Shown piece after piece: positions 11,979 through 22,686 of a stretch of DNA of 64,000 nt (within the stretch, counting starts at the first letter, position 1; each line of letters begins with the position of its first letter). The stretch comes from Tuctoria greenei. Taxonomy: Eukaryota > Streptophyta > Magnoliopsida > Poales > Poaceae. The stretch is from positions 87,300,942-87,364,941 of the forward strand of contig JAYESD010000004.1 of the NCBI GenBank assembly GCA_036927565.1, read 5' to 3'. The notes under the pieces are model-generated. The model searched no databases, was not told the origin of the DNA, and worked only from the letters and a program-made list of their open reading frames with translations. The position numbers were made by a program, and so were the translations under genes.

Positions 11979-12982
11979 GGGGGAGTTTTCAAACATGAGA
12001 AGTCTATGTGTGAATCTGAAATTAAAATAATATGAGCATAGTATTTCATACATATATGACTTTGTGATTCCTTTTACATGCTGAAAGTTCTTACTACATT
12101 ACTCGTGTTAAAAATTTTGTAGTTTTTGCCATGTCTAGTAATTGGAATAATTACATACACTAAATCTGGTCATGGTCGAACTTTCTTGCTGTTTTGAACT
12201 TGTTGCATGCTCACAAGTGCTTTTAATCATAAAGAATTAATCAAGTAATCAACTCACATGTTGAGTTTTTATGAACAAATATAAGTTGAGAAAAGATCAA
12301 GAGAATATGCATGCATCACACTTCTTCTTTTGAGATGGCTTATCATTGCACTTAGATATGAACTGAGAAGAAGTTGTGTATGACTAAAACCATGCCCTTA
12401 AGCTTCTGATTGTAAATGACATAGGCTTGGCTTAGTTGGTTAGAATAAGGCGGATGCGCATATAATCTCTTGCAAATATCATATGATCAAAATTTGTGCT
12501 TTGAAAAATAATAAAATGCAGCAACAAGTGTCATGCTTTCAGGTTTTAAAATAGTTAAGTTTGTGAGATTATGACTTGATAAATTGGAAATTACAATTGA
12601 TCTCTAGCATGTCTTACACTACTTTATGTATTTCATTGATGTGATAGTGTAAGTTACTTGATAGTATGACTTGGATGAGTTTTGTTTTATATGTATATGT
12701 TATAATATGCTCATAACAATTAGAACTTGTCTTATAAACCTTGCTGAATACATTGTCAAAGGGGGAGAGATAATATGTAAATTTTAAAAGATAAGTATGC
12801 AAGGGGGAGAAATTGATTACACATTGCACATATTTACAATTTTTTTGGCACGATTCTTCCTAGGGGGGAATTTATTTTTCTCATTTTATTTCTATTTTAC
12901 AAAGGGGGGGGAATTGTTTTCAAAACTTTTAATGTGAATAAGCCAATGTTTGGATTTTAAATGGTGTTGCCAATGCATTCAT
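11979..12982 (+). other. Element B 3' non-coding region with repeated purine tracts
   Basis: About 1 kb between the pol stop and the 3' LTR has no coding capacity. It contains several PPT-like runs (for example near 11977, 12759, 12801, 12863 and 12903) besides the one next to the LTR. Element F has the matching region at 56821-57829 with the same runs in reverse complement. Confidence 0.7.
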
Positions 12983-12994
12983 CAAGGGGGAGAT
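12983..12994 (+). other. Element B polypurine tract
   Basis: CAAGGGGGAGAT sits directly before the TGTGAG start of the 3' LTR, the position needed to prime plus-strand DNA synthesis. The same tract, in reverse complement, abuts the LTRs of H (21188) and F (56821). Confidence 0.85.
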
Positions 12995-14655
12995 TGTGAG
13001 ACCTATGTGTGCTGAATACATTGGCTTTGACAATAACAGTTTTAAATGCTGCCATAACATCTTTTTAGCAAGGTCCGACTTTAGCTCCAGCATGTCTCTG
13101 ATAGCTCTGGCATGTCTTTGTTAAGCTCCGATATGTTTTTTCCTGGTCCGACTTATGTTGGTTAGCTCCGAGATGTTTTTCTACCCATGGCGCTAGGTTG
13201 TACTAGCTTTGGTAAGCTCCGCCTCAAGCTCCGGTTAGTTTTGGCAAGAATTGGAGCTTGATCGCAATGTTGCTGCTTTTACTATGAAATGTTTCGAACT
13301 TGCTTTACATTGTTGGAAAGATTTGCTTAGTATTCATTGGCTAAGTTTTTGGTTCATTTTGGTTGATATGGTTGATATCATTTTGCTATGGTTTGCATCA
13401 TGCTTATGTGAGGTGTTCACGTAAGATGTTGTAGTTTCGGAACTAACGTGAGTCAAGTCGAGGACTTGTGCTCGAAAGTATTGGTTGTTTGTTCATGTAC
13501 AGGTGTTGCTTGAGTTCAAGACATGGCTGGTGACGATATCCATTGAACTGGTCTTAAGGAGAAGATGAGGTTCAACAACCAAGTTCGAGAGGAATTGTGG
13601 TTGAGTTGATCGGGAGGTTGCGCAACATGTTTGAATCAAGAACAATGCATATGAAGGTATCATGGACGTCATTGGAAGATGTATGCACGTATGCAAGGAG
13701 TGCATAGACGTGTCTGCATGGTTCCAAGGCGTGATGAAGAGATGTGGACGTAAAAATTGGTCGGAAAGGTCCAACCGACTAGGTTATGGAATTAAGCTGC
13801 ATCTGAGTCGTGTTTGACCCAAATATGGAAATATTTGAGTTGGTTATGTTAGGATTTTGTGTGGGTCACGAATTTGAGTTGTTTTAGGAATGTGGGATAT
13901 GTTCCTAAAGTTTTTGAAAGTCTTAAGATTGCTTCTATCTGCATATAGAAGAGTCCTAAGCGGTTATGAAAAGTTTTGATTCATGATTTGAGTAGGATTA
14001 GAGTCCTAGGTTAGATTGGGTTGGCCTAAGGGCTGGTTATATAAGCAAGGGAGGCCAGAGCTCGTAGGAGACGACTTTGGGGCTGTTCCTCTTGTGTTCT
14101 AATGAATAAAATTCGTTGTTGAAAGGAACTTTTGTGCCTTGTTCATCCGACTTTTTCAAGACAAGTTTTTCACGTCGAGTTTTCTGCATAGCACTACCTT
14201 TCTTTGGTGGTTTATCATAACTCGAGTTTTACACATCCAATTGACGTGATTCCTTTTGGGTTGTCTTCACAACTTGATTATCTAACATCTGTCAAAATTT
14301 CACGGTCATTGTATTTGTGGTTTCTGATCTACACGAGTTTCTTTGCAGCGTTCCAGAACTATTTTTTCTCGGGTAGGACAGATTGACCTTTGTTCGATCT
14401 TTCAATCGTAACTTGAGTTTCCCTTGACGGATTTGAGTGATTATTTTTGTGTCATCTTCGTGACTCGATTCTTTCTGATGTCTATCACTTTTGTCATGGT
14501 GAAACACGTTTATATTAGTCTCACACACAATTTCTTTAACAGATCGTTTTTCTGCCGAAGGGGTTGGGATTTAATTGTTTCCACTGTGTTTGATTTTTTA
14601 ATCTACCATTCAGCCCCCCCCTCTGGTAGCTTTTCACGTGCTCTTTGATCATACA
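12995..14655 (+). repeat. Element B 3' LTR (1661 bp)
   Basis: It starts TGTGAGACC at 12995 and ends ATCATACA at 14655, homologous to 3908-5542. A TATA box is at 14038-14044 and an AATAAA run near 14104. Element A sequence resumes at 14656 with the second target duplication (gatgt, 14656-14660). Confidence 0.92.
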
Positions 14656-16281
14656 GATGTCACCGATGATGTTGTCGATTGTGTGATCCCTTTGGACGCA
14701 TTGGTGTACTCTCGGGTGTGGCACTTGCGGTCTTGTATCTTCATGATCTTCTTCTTCTCCCCCTAGATGGTTGCCCTCATTGACTTGTTGATCATCTTCG
14801 TCTTCTTGAGGTTTGTATTGTGAGGAAGCTCCCCCTTGATCATTGGCCTCCAATTGTGGTTCATCTTCCTCATACACATGTGGAGATGGCTCTTGTGGTC
14901 GAACATCGCCCAATGCCATTCTTCTCAATGCTTGACAAGGATCTTCTTCTCTATCTAGCACCCATGGGTCAACTTGCTCTTTTTGAGAGCCGTCGGTTTC
15001 ATCGCACACTACGTCACGTGCTACTTCAACAAGTCCGGAGGTCTTGTTGAAGACACAATAGGTGTAGGAGTTCGAATCATAGCCAAGCAAGAAACCTTCA
15101 TCGTACTTCGAGGCGAAATTTGAAGTCCTCGAATTCTTATTCAAAATGTAGCACTTAGAACCAAAAACTCGAAAATAGGAAATATTTGGTTTTTTATCTG
15201 TGAGTAGCTCATATGATGTCTTCTTGAGTAGTCAATGAAGGTAGAGTCGGTTTATGGCGTGGCAGGCGGTGTTAATCGCTTCCGCCCAAAACCGATCTGA
15301 GGTCTTGTATTCATCGAGTATTGTTCTCGCCATCTCTATGAGGGTTTGATTCTTCCTTTTGGCAACCCCGTTTTGTTGAGGAGAATAAGGTGTGAAAACT
15401 CATGCTTTATCCCTTCTTCGTCTAGGTACTCCTCAACTTGAGTGTTCTTGAACTCTGTGACGTTGTCGCTTCGTATGTTCTTGACCCTCAATGAGAACTC
15501 ATTTTGGGCACGCTTGAGAAACTTCTTGAGGGTTCCTTGAGTCTCTGTCTTATCATGCAAAAGAAAACCCAAGTGAAGCGCGAAAAGTCATCAACAATTA
15601 CTAAGCCATATTTGTTACCGCCGATGGTTATGTAAGCAATTGGACCAAATAGGTCCACGTGAAGTAGCTCAAGCGGTCTTGCTGTAGTCATGACATTCTT
15701 CGCGGGAGAGGTGCTCCAACTTGCTTCCCGGCTTGGCACACGCTACAAGGCCTGTCTTTCTCAAAAATAACATCCTTCAAACCTCGGATGTGATTGCCCT
15801 TGAGGAGTTTTTGAAGATTCCTCATACAAAAATGCACCAGCTGTCTATGCCAGAACCAACCCATGTTGGTCTTTGCAATCAAGCATGTGTCAAGTTCAGC
15901 TTTATCTTTTTTGAAGTCAACAAGGTAAAGCTTTCCCTTTAACACACCCTTGGATGCAATGGAACCATCACCCCTTCTAGAGATGGTCAGACCCTCATTA
16001 GTGAACAAGCAATTATAACCTTTGTCACATAATTGAGATATGGACAGCAAGTTATAATCTAAGGAATCAACATGTGACACATGAGAAAGAATATGTTTAG
16101 AGGATATAGCAATTTTACCAGTACCGAGCACCTTTCCTTGACTATTGTCTACAATATAGATGCCCTCGCTTGGATCCTCATTTTCTTCATACTCAACGAA
16201 CATCCTTCTTTCTCCGGTCATATGGTTGGTGCAACCACTGTCTAGCACCCATTTCGGTCCACCGGAGGAATAGGCCTGCAA
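14656..16281 (-). pseudogene. Element A pol, N-terminal half: protease and integrase (Copia)
   Basis: Read on the minus strand from 16281: protease with KWVLDSGCTNHMTG, the pre-integrase zinc region (FWHRQLVHF, CSVCQAGKQ), integrase core with ELLHVDLFGPI and VDDFSRFTWVFF near 15640, then IRSDNVTEFKNTQ near 15450. A late linker reads DEGFLLGYDSNSYTYCVFN and an acidic stretch, ending GDI at the B insertion point. Frameshifts lie near 15700, 15560 and 15400, with further breaks before 15144. The gag-pol boundary carries an in-frame TGA at 16288-16290. The remaining pol is at 2307-3907, displaced by insertion of B. Confidence 0.88.
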
Positions 16282-16287
16282 AACAAA

Positions 16288-18686
16288 TCATGTATTGGTT
16301 TTAGGTACCCAAGCTTGCTTGGGTCCTTTGAGGTTAGTTACAAGTGATTTGGGCACCCACACATGAGACTTGGTGTTCCCATGGCGTGGCCCAACATAAT
16401 GAGCATAAACTTTACCAAAATTACTTCTCATTACAACATAGGATGCATCGAAAGTCCTGAATAATAGTTCTTGTTGTTTATGAACAGAACTAGTCCAAGA
16501 AACCGGACTTGTTCGGAGGACCGGACTTGTTCGTGTGGATACCGGACTAGTCCGGTTCTCATATGTGTTGACTTTGGGCTTTCTATCTTGAGAGGAGTTT
16601 CCCTTCACAAAGGCAATGCTCTTCTTGTTATTTTTATGGCTTCTAGCATATTGCTTTTCACCATAAGAATACCCAATGCCATATTTGACATTAGGAGGTC
16701 TTGTGGCCAAGTATGCACTACGTGCATATTTGATCTTATCCTTGTCAAATATGCCACTTTGGGAAGGATGCTTCTCCTTGGTAGAGGTTGACTTGTCTTT
16801 CAAGCTAGTGTCAATTTTAGCACATGAACAAGTAATAATAGCTTCAGTTTTAAGGGGTTTAGAAGGTGAGCTTGAAGAGGATGAGGGGTCACTTTGTTTG
16901 AGTGACTCAACTTGTACCTCAAGGATCTTGTTAACCTTGGATAGGTTAGCAAGTTCGTCTTTGATGGTGGTATTTGAGTCGCTTAACTTCAAGCAAGCTT
17001 CCCTGCTTGAGGCTAACTCAAGCTCTAGTGACTTGCCTCGCTCCTTTTCAAGTTCGAGAAGCTTGTCAAGTTCAAGATATACCTCCTTTTGGGGGATAAT
17101 CATATCTTCTTGATGGTTGATCAACTTCTCCTTCTCAACAAGCTGATCAAGTAGAAATTTCATTTTCGCAGCTGTTTTCTTATCTAAGCCGATGAGCATG
17201 TCTTAATTATCACTAGCGACTTCACTATCACTAGAATAGGAATGCAAGGAAGAGGATTTGGTTTTTTACCTTTCGTTTACCTTCCTTTGCCATGAGGCAA
17301 GTGTCGTTGCCCTTCCATGTGCTGAGAATTGGGAAGAGGATGGACTTCTTAGTTGTCTTCTCGATGGCTATGCTAGCCATCTCCTCTTCCTCTTCGGATG
17401 AGGACTCATCATTTGAGTCCCACTCCTTTCCTAGGTGCACATGTCCAGCTTGCTTCTTCTTCTTGAAGAATTTCTTGGGTTGAGACTTCATTTCCTTGGT
17501 CTTCTTCTTGTTTTCTTCATACGGGCAATCAACTATAAAGTGGTCATATTCACCACAGTTATAGCACGCCCGCCCCAACTTCAGTCTTGATTTTTCCTTG
17601 AGTTTTCCTTCACTCGATTTACCCCCTTGTATTATCTTCATCATTCTCTTGAATCTCTTCATAAATAGGATCATGTCTTCCTCACCTACGTCGATGCTCT
17701 CATCATCGCTGTCCTCTTTTTGTTGAGCTTCTCGAGCTTCTTTTGACAAGGGTTTGCAAGTGGACTTCAAAGAAACCCCTTTCTTCTTTGCCGAGGTGAG
17801 GTCGGCAATCTCCTTAACATGCTTTGCCTGCCTTTTCATCATCTCGAAATTGACAATTTTCCCAAGCAGCTCATCCAGGATCATTTTCTTGTACCTGGGG
17901 CTTTCTCTAATCATCGAGCACAAGGTGACATTGCGAGGCATGAAAGCTCTAAGGATGAGCTTCACCACCTCGTGATCGTTCCACTTCTTGCTTCCGTATC
18001 CTCAAACCTTGTTGATGAGCGTCTTTTGTACATGTCTTGTGGCGACTCATCTTCTTCTATGGCGAATATTCCCAATTCGACTTCTATCATTTAGATCTTC
18101 GCTTCTCGCACATGACGATAGACTTCATGTGCTGTTTGCAATGTATCCCAGATTTCTTTCGAAATCTCGAGCCCATCCACCTTGGTGAACTCGTCCCGAC
18201 TTAGAAAGGATGTAATGACTGCTGCAGCTTGAGCATTTCGATGAATTGCTTGCTCTTGACTTGGTGTAATCTCTTCATCGTCGTCCGAGATATCTATTCC
18301 GGTACACAAAATATGCCATAAATTGGGATTGAGTGAGATAAGTGCATTTTCATGTTCTGCCTCCACATTGAGTAGTCATTGCTGTCGAAGTGTCAGGCTT
18401 TTCCTAGAGGAATAGATAAGTAATTGTTATTGTTAGAATTAAGACGATCGTAGTTGAAAGGATATCAGGAGTAGTGGGTGTGACTACTCCCCTTCTTCTT
18501 GTCCTCGATCTTCACTTTCCCTTTAGAGAGGGCTTTCTTTCTTAGGAGCGCCTTGAGTTCAAGCGTCTCCTCATCGTTATCCTCGATGTCATTAATGGCG
18601 TCAAGGAGCTTCTCCAATTTTTGAGCTTTGTCATCTTCAACCTTGTCTTGGTTGAGACTCTCGTGCACATCCTTCATGTCCGACAT
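16288..18686 (-). pseudogene. Element A gag (Copia, SIRE-like), broken
   Basis: The likely start is the ATG at 18686 (MSDMKDVHESLNQDK), about 40 nt inside the PBS. Downstream blocks are ISKEIWDTLQTAHEV (about 18150), a capsid remnant, a CCHC knuckle CYNCGEYDHFIVDC (about 17560), and a long coiled-coil region (about 16950-17200, rich in Leu, Glu and Lys). Near 16500-16560 the gene encodes repeated RTSPV units built from the palindromic GGACTAGTCC motif. Frameshifts near 18430, 18000 and 17215 break the frame. The final stop, TGA at 16288-16290, is in frame with pol. In SIRE1 a stop at this junction is known and may be read through; here it could equally be damage. Confidence 0.8.
16493..16557 (-). 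repeat. RTSPV-coding palindrome cluster in element A gag
   Basis: Four GGACTAGTCC or GGACTTGTCC units lie in frame in gag and translate as RTSPV-type repeats (RTSPVSTRTSPVLRTSPV). The motif is the same one found in the non-coding parts of A and E. Confidence 0.75.
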
Positions 18687-18724
18687 GTTCCCTTGGAGCG
18701 ATTAGTCTCTGTCGAAGAGTCCTG

Positions 18725-18737
18725 CTCTGATACCAAT
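18725..18737 (-). other. Element A primer binding site
   Basis: On the minus strand it reads TTGGTATCAGAGC just after the LTR end GACATTCA, matching an initiator-Met tRNA primer site. Confidence 0.85.
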
Positions 18738-19504
18738 TGAATGTCGCCTAGAGGGGGGGTGAATAGGCTTTTTGAAATTTAGTCAGAACCTGCAACACTT
18801 AATAGACTAATCAGATCCCGAGATATCAGACTAGTCCGGTAGAGTGCGGACTAGTCCAGTGCGTGCGGACTAGATCGATCAAGTTTGATCGATTATCTCG
18901 ATCCTAGACTCTATGCAGCGGAAATATACTTGTAAATAGAGGTAATACTTCTATGAAACTGAGTGTTGCACAAGTTAATCTTATACTCAATGTTTTAACG
19001 TAATGTGGACAAGATCAAGTGAAACCCTAGATATCAATGAAAGGTAAGAACAAAATGCACAGAGTGAAGACACACGATTTGTATCCTTTGGTTCGGTTCC
19101 CACAGAGGCAACCTACGTCCACGTTGAGGAGCCCACGAAAGGACCGGTTCTTCACATACCCTAACCTCGTCGAATCGCCACGAAGGTCAATTCTCTTTCG
19201 CTATCACAAGGGTAAGTCACCAAGTTCAAGGGGCCTTCTCGCATGTTGAGGGCCCCCCAAGATTACAAAGCAAACACCACCAAGAACACACTCTTAAGAT
19301 CAACAATGAAACAACATGAGTGTGTTAGAGATCAAACCGAAGAGCTAAAACGTGTGGAATCATGTCTCTCCTTTGATCCAAAGTGAATCCTCTAGGGATT
19401 GTTCTTTCTTTTGTTGAATTGTGTGGAGAGATGTGTTTTCTAAGCTCTTGGAGGGTGTGATGGCGCACGGAGTCGAGAGAATTAAAAGTAGGACCGTGCA
19501 CATC

Positions 19505-19512
19505 TATTTATA
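19505..19512 (-). promoter_or_regulatory. TATA box in element A LTR
   Basis: TATAAATA followed by GATGTG on the minus strand, inside the LTR and upstream of the PBS. It is the probable core promoter of element A. Confidence 0.55.
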
Positions 19513-19534
19513 TGGTGTTTCCAAAAGTTACCGT

Positions 19535-20012
19535 TAGGGTTTCGAGGGTACGGACTAGTCCGTGGTGCAGTCCAGACTAGTCCGGTGTGCGGCGTGCACG
19601 AAACCCTAAGTTCTCAGGAAGATCGGACTTGTCCGACTTAGGGCAGACTAGTCCGATTTAGGCTCTGGAAAAGTTTGGACTAGTCCAATGATTTTCGAAC
19701 AAGTCCGGCTGTGGTGATCTCCTTGGTGAATTGGGGACAAGTCCGCATTTGGAGGACTTGTCCGATTTTAGTTAGAGAGGTTATCAGACTAGTCCGTAGT
19801 GATTTCGGACTTGTCTGATTTCGTGCAAATGTTAATAATTAAGGATGAGTCTGCACAAGGGAGGACTAGTCCCCTTTTAGTCAGAGGAATTATCGGACTA
19901 GTCCGGACACTATCGGACTAGTCTGGTGCGGAAAAGTCTGCACTGGCAGGACTTGTCCGAACCTGTACAGAGAGGATATCAGACTAGTCTGGTGTCTATC
20001 GGACTAGTCCGT
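19535..20012. repeat. Cluster of GGACTAGTCC palindromes in the A LTR
   Basis: More than a dozen spaced copies of CGGACTAGTCCG and variants with TTG, GTC or AGA changes occur here, separated by 10-40 bp of unrelated sequence. They are not a simple tandem array. The same cluster is duplicated at 40305-40412. Confidence 0.75.
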
Positions 20013-20274
20013 TTTTCCTATGAAATGTGAAGTGTGTGAGGATTTTTTGTGCTTCAGCTCTTGGGATGTGTTACACCAACACACTCCATACACAATGATA
20101 TATTCTATTCAGTCCTTGAGCTCTTTTCCGAATTGTTCTTCATTCTCCTTTCTTTTTTCGTGCTTTCTTCATTCTTTCATTAAAACCTGTACTCATCTCA
20201 ATAATGTGGTTAGGATCTCATTTGTTTGTCATAAATCAACCGAAACCCACAAAGGATGCCTAGATGCACTTTCA

Positions 20275-21187
20275 CTTCTATATGCAAATAGAAGCAATCT
20301 TAAGACTTCCAAACACCTCAGGAACGTATCCCACATTCCTAAAACAACTCAAATTCGTGACCCACACGAAATCCTATCATAACCAACTCGATACTTTCCA
20401 TACCGAGCCATAACTGACTCCGCCGCAGCCGAAGTCATCAACTGATACGATCCGATCCTTCCAACCATATCTTTCCTTCCTAAGCCCATCTTCGAACCTT
20501 GTTGCCACATCATGCACCACGTGCATACGTGCAAACACCTTCCTTCGACATCCAGTAACCTTCATATGAACTTCCCTTGATTCAATCATCCTACGCGACC
20601 TCCTGACCCATTCAACCACAGTTCCTCCTGAACTTGGTTGTTGGAACCTCATCTCCTCCCTGAGACTAGTCCAAAGGATCCTGCCACCAACCATGACTTT
20701 ACTCAAGTTAGTACTGAACACAACACCTTACGTGAGCACCTCACATAAGCATGTTGCAAAATCACAGTAACACGATATCAGCCATATCAACCAAAACGCG
20801 CTAAAAACATAGTAAAAGATTACTAAGAAAATATTCCATCAATGTAAAGCAAGTTCGAAACATTTCACAGTAAAAGCAGGAACATTGCAATCAAGCTCCG
20901 AACCTTGCCAAAGTTAACTGGACGTTGAACCGGAGCTTACCAAAGCTAGTTGGACCTAGCGTTGGAGCTAACCAAAGCTAGTCAAAGAAGTCGGACCTAT
21001 CGGACCTTACGTCGGACCTTGTCGGAGCTACCCAAAACAAGTCGGACCTATCATTGGACCTTGCTAGAGTTCGGACCTAGAGTCGGACCTTGCTAAAAAG
21101 GGTGTTTTGGCAGAATTTTAGAACTTATATCATCAAATCCAATGTACTCAGTACAAGCCAATGTATTCAGCACACATAGGTCTCACA
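20275..21187 (-). repeat. Copia H 3' LTR, first part (interrupted by element A)
   Basis: This is the B/F-family LTR on the minus strand, starting TGTGAGACC at 21187. It runs down to 20275, where element A is inserted; the rest would lie left of A. It is a diverged subfamily shared with 40675-41693. It lacks about 75 bp present in that copy (around 41100-41180). Confidence 0.8.
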
Positions 21188-21206
21188 ATCTCCCCCTTGA
21201 TGAATG
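21188..21206 (-). other. Copia H polypurine tract
   Basis: On the minus strand it reads CATTCATCAAGGGGGAGATT directly before the LTR start, identical in layout to the PPT of B (12983-12994). It identifies 20275-21187 as a 3' LTR. Confidence 0.8.
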
Positions 21207-21822
21207 CATTGGCTATGGCGATAAATGTTTTGAATACTCTAGGTCTGAATCGCTTTGGTTAGATCCGGTGCTAGGTCCTGCTTGCTTTGGTAAGCTCCAG
21301 TTCAAGGTCCGGTTAGCTTTGCAAGGTCCGGTGCTTGATCAAAGTGTTTCTTCTTTTATCTTGCAATGATTCGTACTTGCTTTACATTGATGGAAAGATT
21401 GCTTAGTATTCATTTGCAAAGTTTTTGGTGTGTTTTTGTGGTTAAGGCTGATATCATTTTGCTATGTTTTGCAACATGCTTATGTGAGGTGCTCACGTAA
21501 GATGTTGAAGTTTCAGAACTAATGTGAGTCAGGTCGAGGACTTGTGCTCGAAAGTATTGGTTGTTTGTTCATGTGCAGGTGTTGCTTGATTTCAAGACAT
21601 GGCTGGTGACGGGATCCATTGAACTAGTCTTAAGGAGAAGATGAGGTCCGACAACCAAGTTCGGGAGGAATTGTGGTTGAGTTGATCGGGAGGTTGCGCA
21701 GCATGTTTGAATCAAGAACAATGCATATGAAGGTATCGTGGACGTCCTTTAAAGATGTTTGCACGTATGCAAGGAGTGCATGGACGTGGTTACATGGTTC
21801 TAAGGCGTGATGAAGAGATGTG
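21207..21822 (+). repeat. Plus-strand Copia LTR (B family), part 1
   Basis: Begins at about base 25 of the LTR (CATTGGCT) and follows B's LTR up to the gypsy insertion. Its junction with the minus-strand H sequence falls in the shared word CATTGGCT. Parts 2 and 3 are at 29339-29647 and 37233-37842. Confidence 0.8.
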
Positions 21823-22686
21823 TGATGAGGACATCACAACAGCGGAGACGCACATTGAACTGCAAGGACCAATCACAAGAGCACGAGCACAGTTATTAAA
21901 TCAGCAGGTGAATTCGTTCCTAACTTCTTTTGCATGTGAGTTTGAGAATAGATTGCTATGTGATGATTTAATTGTTATTAGGAATAATGGAGAAGATCAA
22001 AAAGTGAAGGAAAGAGGCCTTGGGAGCGTGGAGAACCAGCTGGGACGTCCACAAGTCGATGGAAACAGTTTACAACTCAGACTCGAGTTCAACTCGGAGT
22101 CCAGGAGCAGTCCACCTTAAAACAGACGCCCAGGAGGCATACCGACTCCGTTTTTGACGTTCTACATATGCACGGAAAGAGGAGAAGATAAACCTTTCAA
22201 TGGTTCTGGTACCACATCAAAATTCCTCCGGAGTCATTGGGAATCGTCGAAACAAGTCGAGTCCAGATTTCTGTCCGGTGCTGCGCCACCGAATCGGGCC
22301 TTTGGGCCTTGTATCCCGTAAGAGTCCATTAGGGACGCGTCTAATCGTGTTTTGGTCGAACCCTAGCCTATAAATACTGCAGCCACCGGTCATATTTGGT
22401 GGGTTTTGCTTATATCAATAATATCGCCGTTCTACGGTTTGTGAGACCCCAATTTCGCGATTTCCGATCGTGTCTTCGACGTTCTTGCTCGTGTTCTCGG
22501 TTGCACTTGCAGGGATTAGCCTTCTTGGCGAGGTCAAGCGTGTGCAGCACGGTTGATAACCAACGGAGCCGTGATATAGTGATTGCAGGGGTACTCGAAC
22601 CGCTCGAGTGCCGCGGATCATCAACGCCGAGTTCTCCACCCCAATCGACATACCTTTCGCAAGATCGGGCCTAAACCCACTCATCA
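21823..22686 (+). repeat. Gypsy 5' LTR (864 bp)
   Basis: TG...CA ends with a 7-bp terminal inverted repeat (TGATGAG/CTCATCA). A TATA box is at 22372-22378. It is homologous to the solo LTR at 7334-8236 and the scrap at 52561-52789. Confidence 0.93.
22372..22378 (+). promoter_or_regulatory. TATA box in gypsy 5' LTR
   Basis: CCTATAAATACTGCAG, conserved in the 3' LTR near 29022, is a good plant TATA context and the likely element promoter. Confidence 0.6.

Larger units (their letters stand above)
3908..14655 (+). mobile_element. Copia LTR retrotransposon B (SIRE/Maximus-like), full length but mutated
   Basis: Complete plus-strand Copia element of 10.7 kb: 5' LTR 3908-5542, PBS 5545-5557, gag, pol, a 1-kb 3' non-coding region, PPT, 3' LTR 12995-14655. 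Both LTRs start TGTGAGACC and end CCTACA or CATACA, giving the expected TG...CA ends. It lies inside the pol gene of element A. A solo gypsy LTR (7334-8236) splits its gag. Gag and pol contain frameshifts, stops and a damaged RT catalytic box, so it is not autonomous. Elements F (55276 onward) and H (20275-41693) belong to the same family. Confidence 0.92.
18738..20274 (-). repeat. Element A 5' LTR (1537 bp)
   Basis: On the minus strand it starts TGAAAGTGCATCTAGG at 20274 and ends GGCGACATTCA at 18738. The start is shared with element E, whose LTR begins at 52972 next to a polypurine tract, which fixes the boundary. A TATA box is at 19505-19512. The part read after the TATA box is packed with GGACTAGTCC palindromes in the 19535-20012 cluster and again near 18830-18880. 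Flanking sequence on the right is the Copia H LTR. The partner 3' LTR of A lies left of the window. Confidence 0.85.

Noticed and set aside
14536..14655. C-terminal end of the ORF ending at 14536
   Set aside because: It is element A pol reading through into the B LTR; real pol coding stops at 14656 and resumes at 3907.
16471..17113. Plus-strand ORFs across element A gag
   Set aside because: Antisense shadows; the coiled-coil and zinc-knuckle code is on the minus strand.
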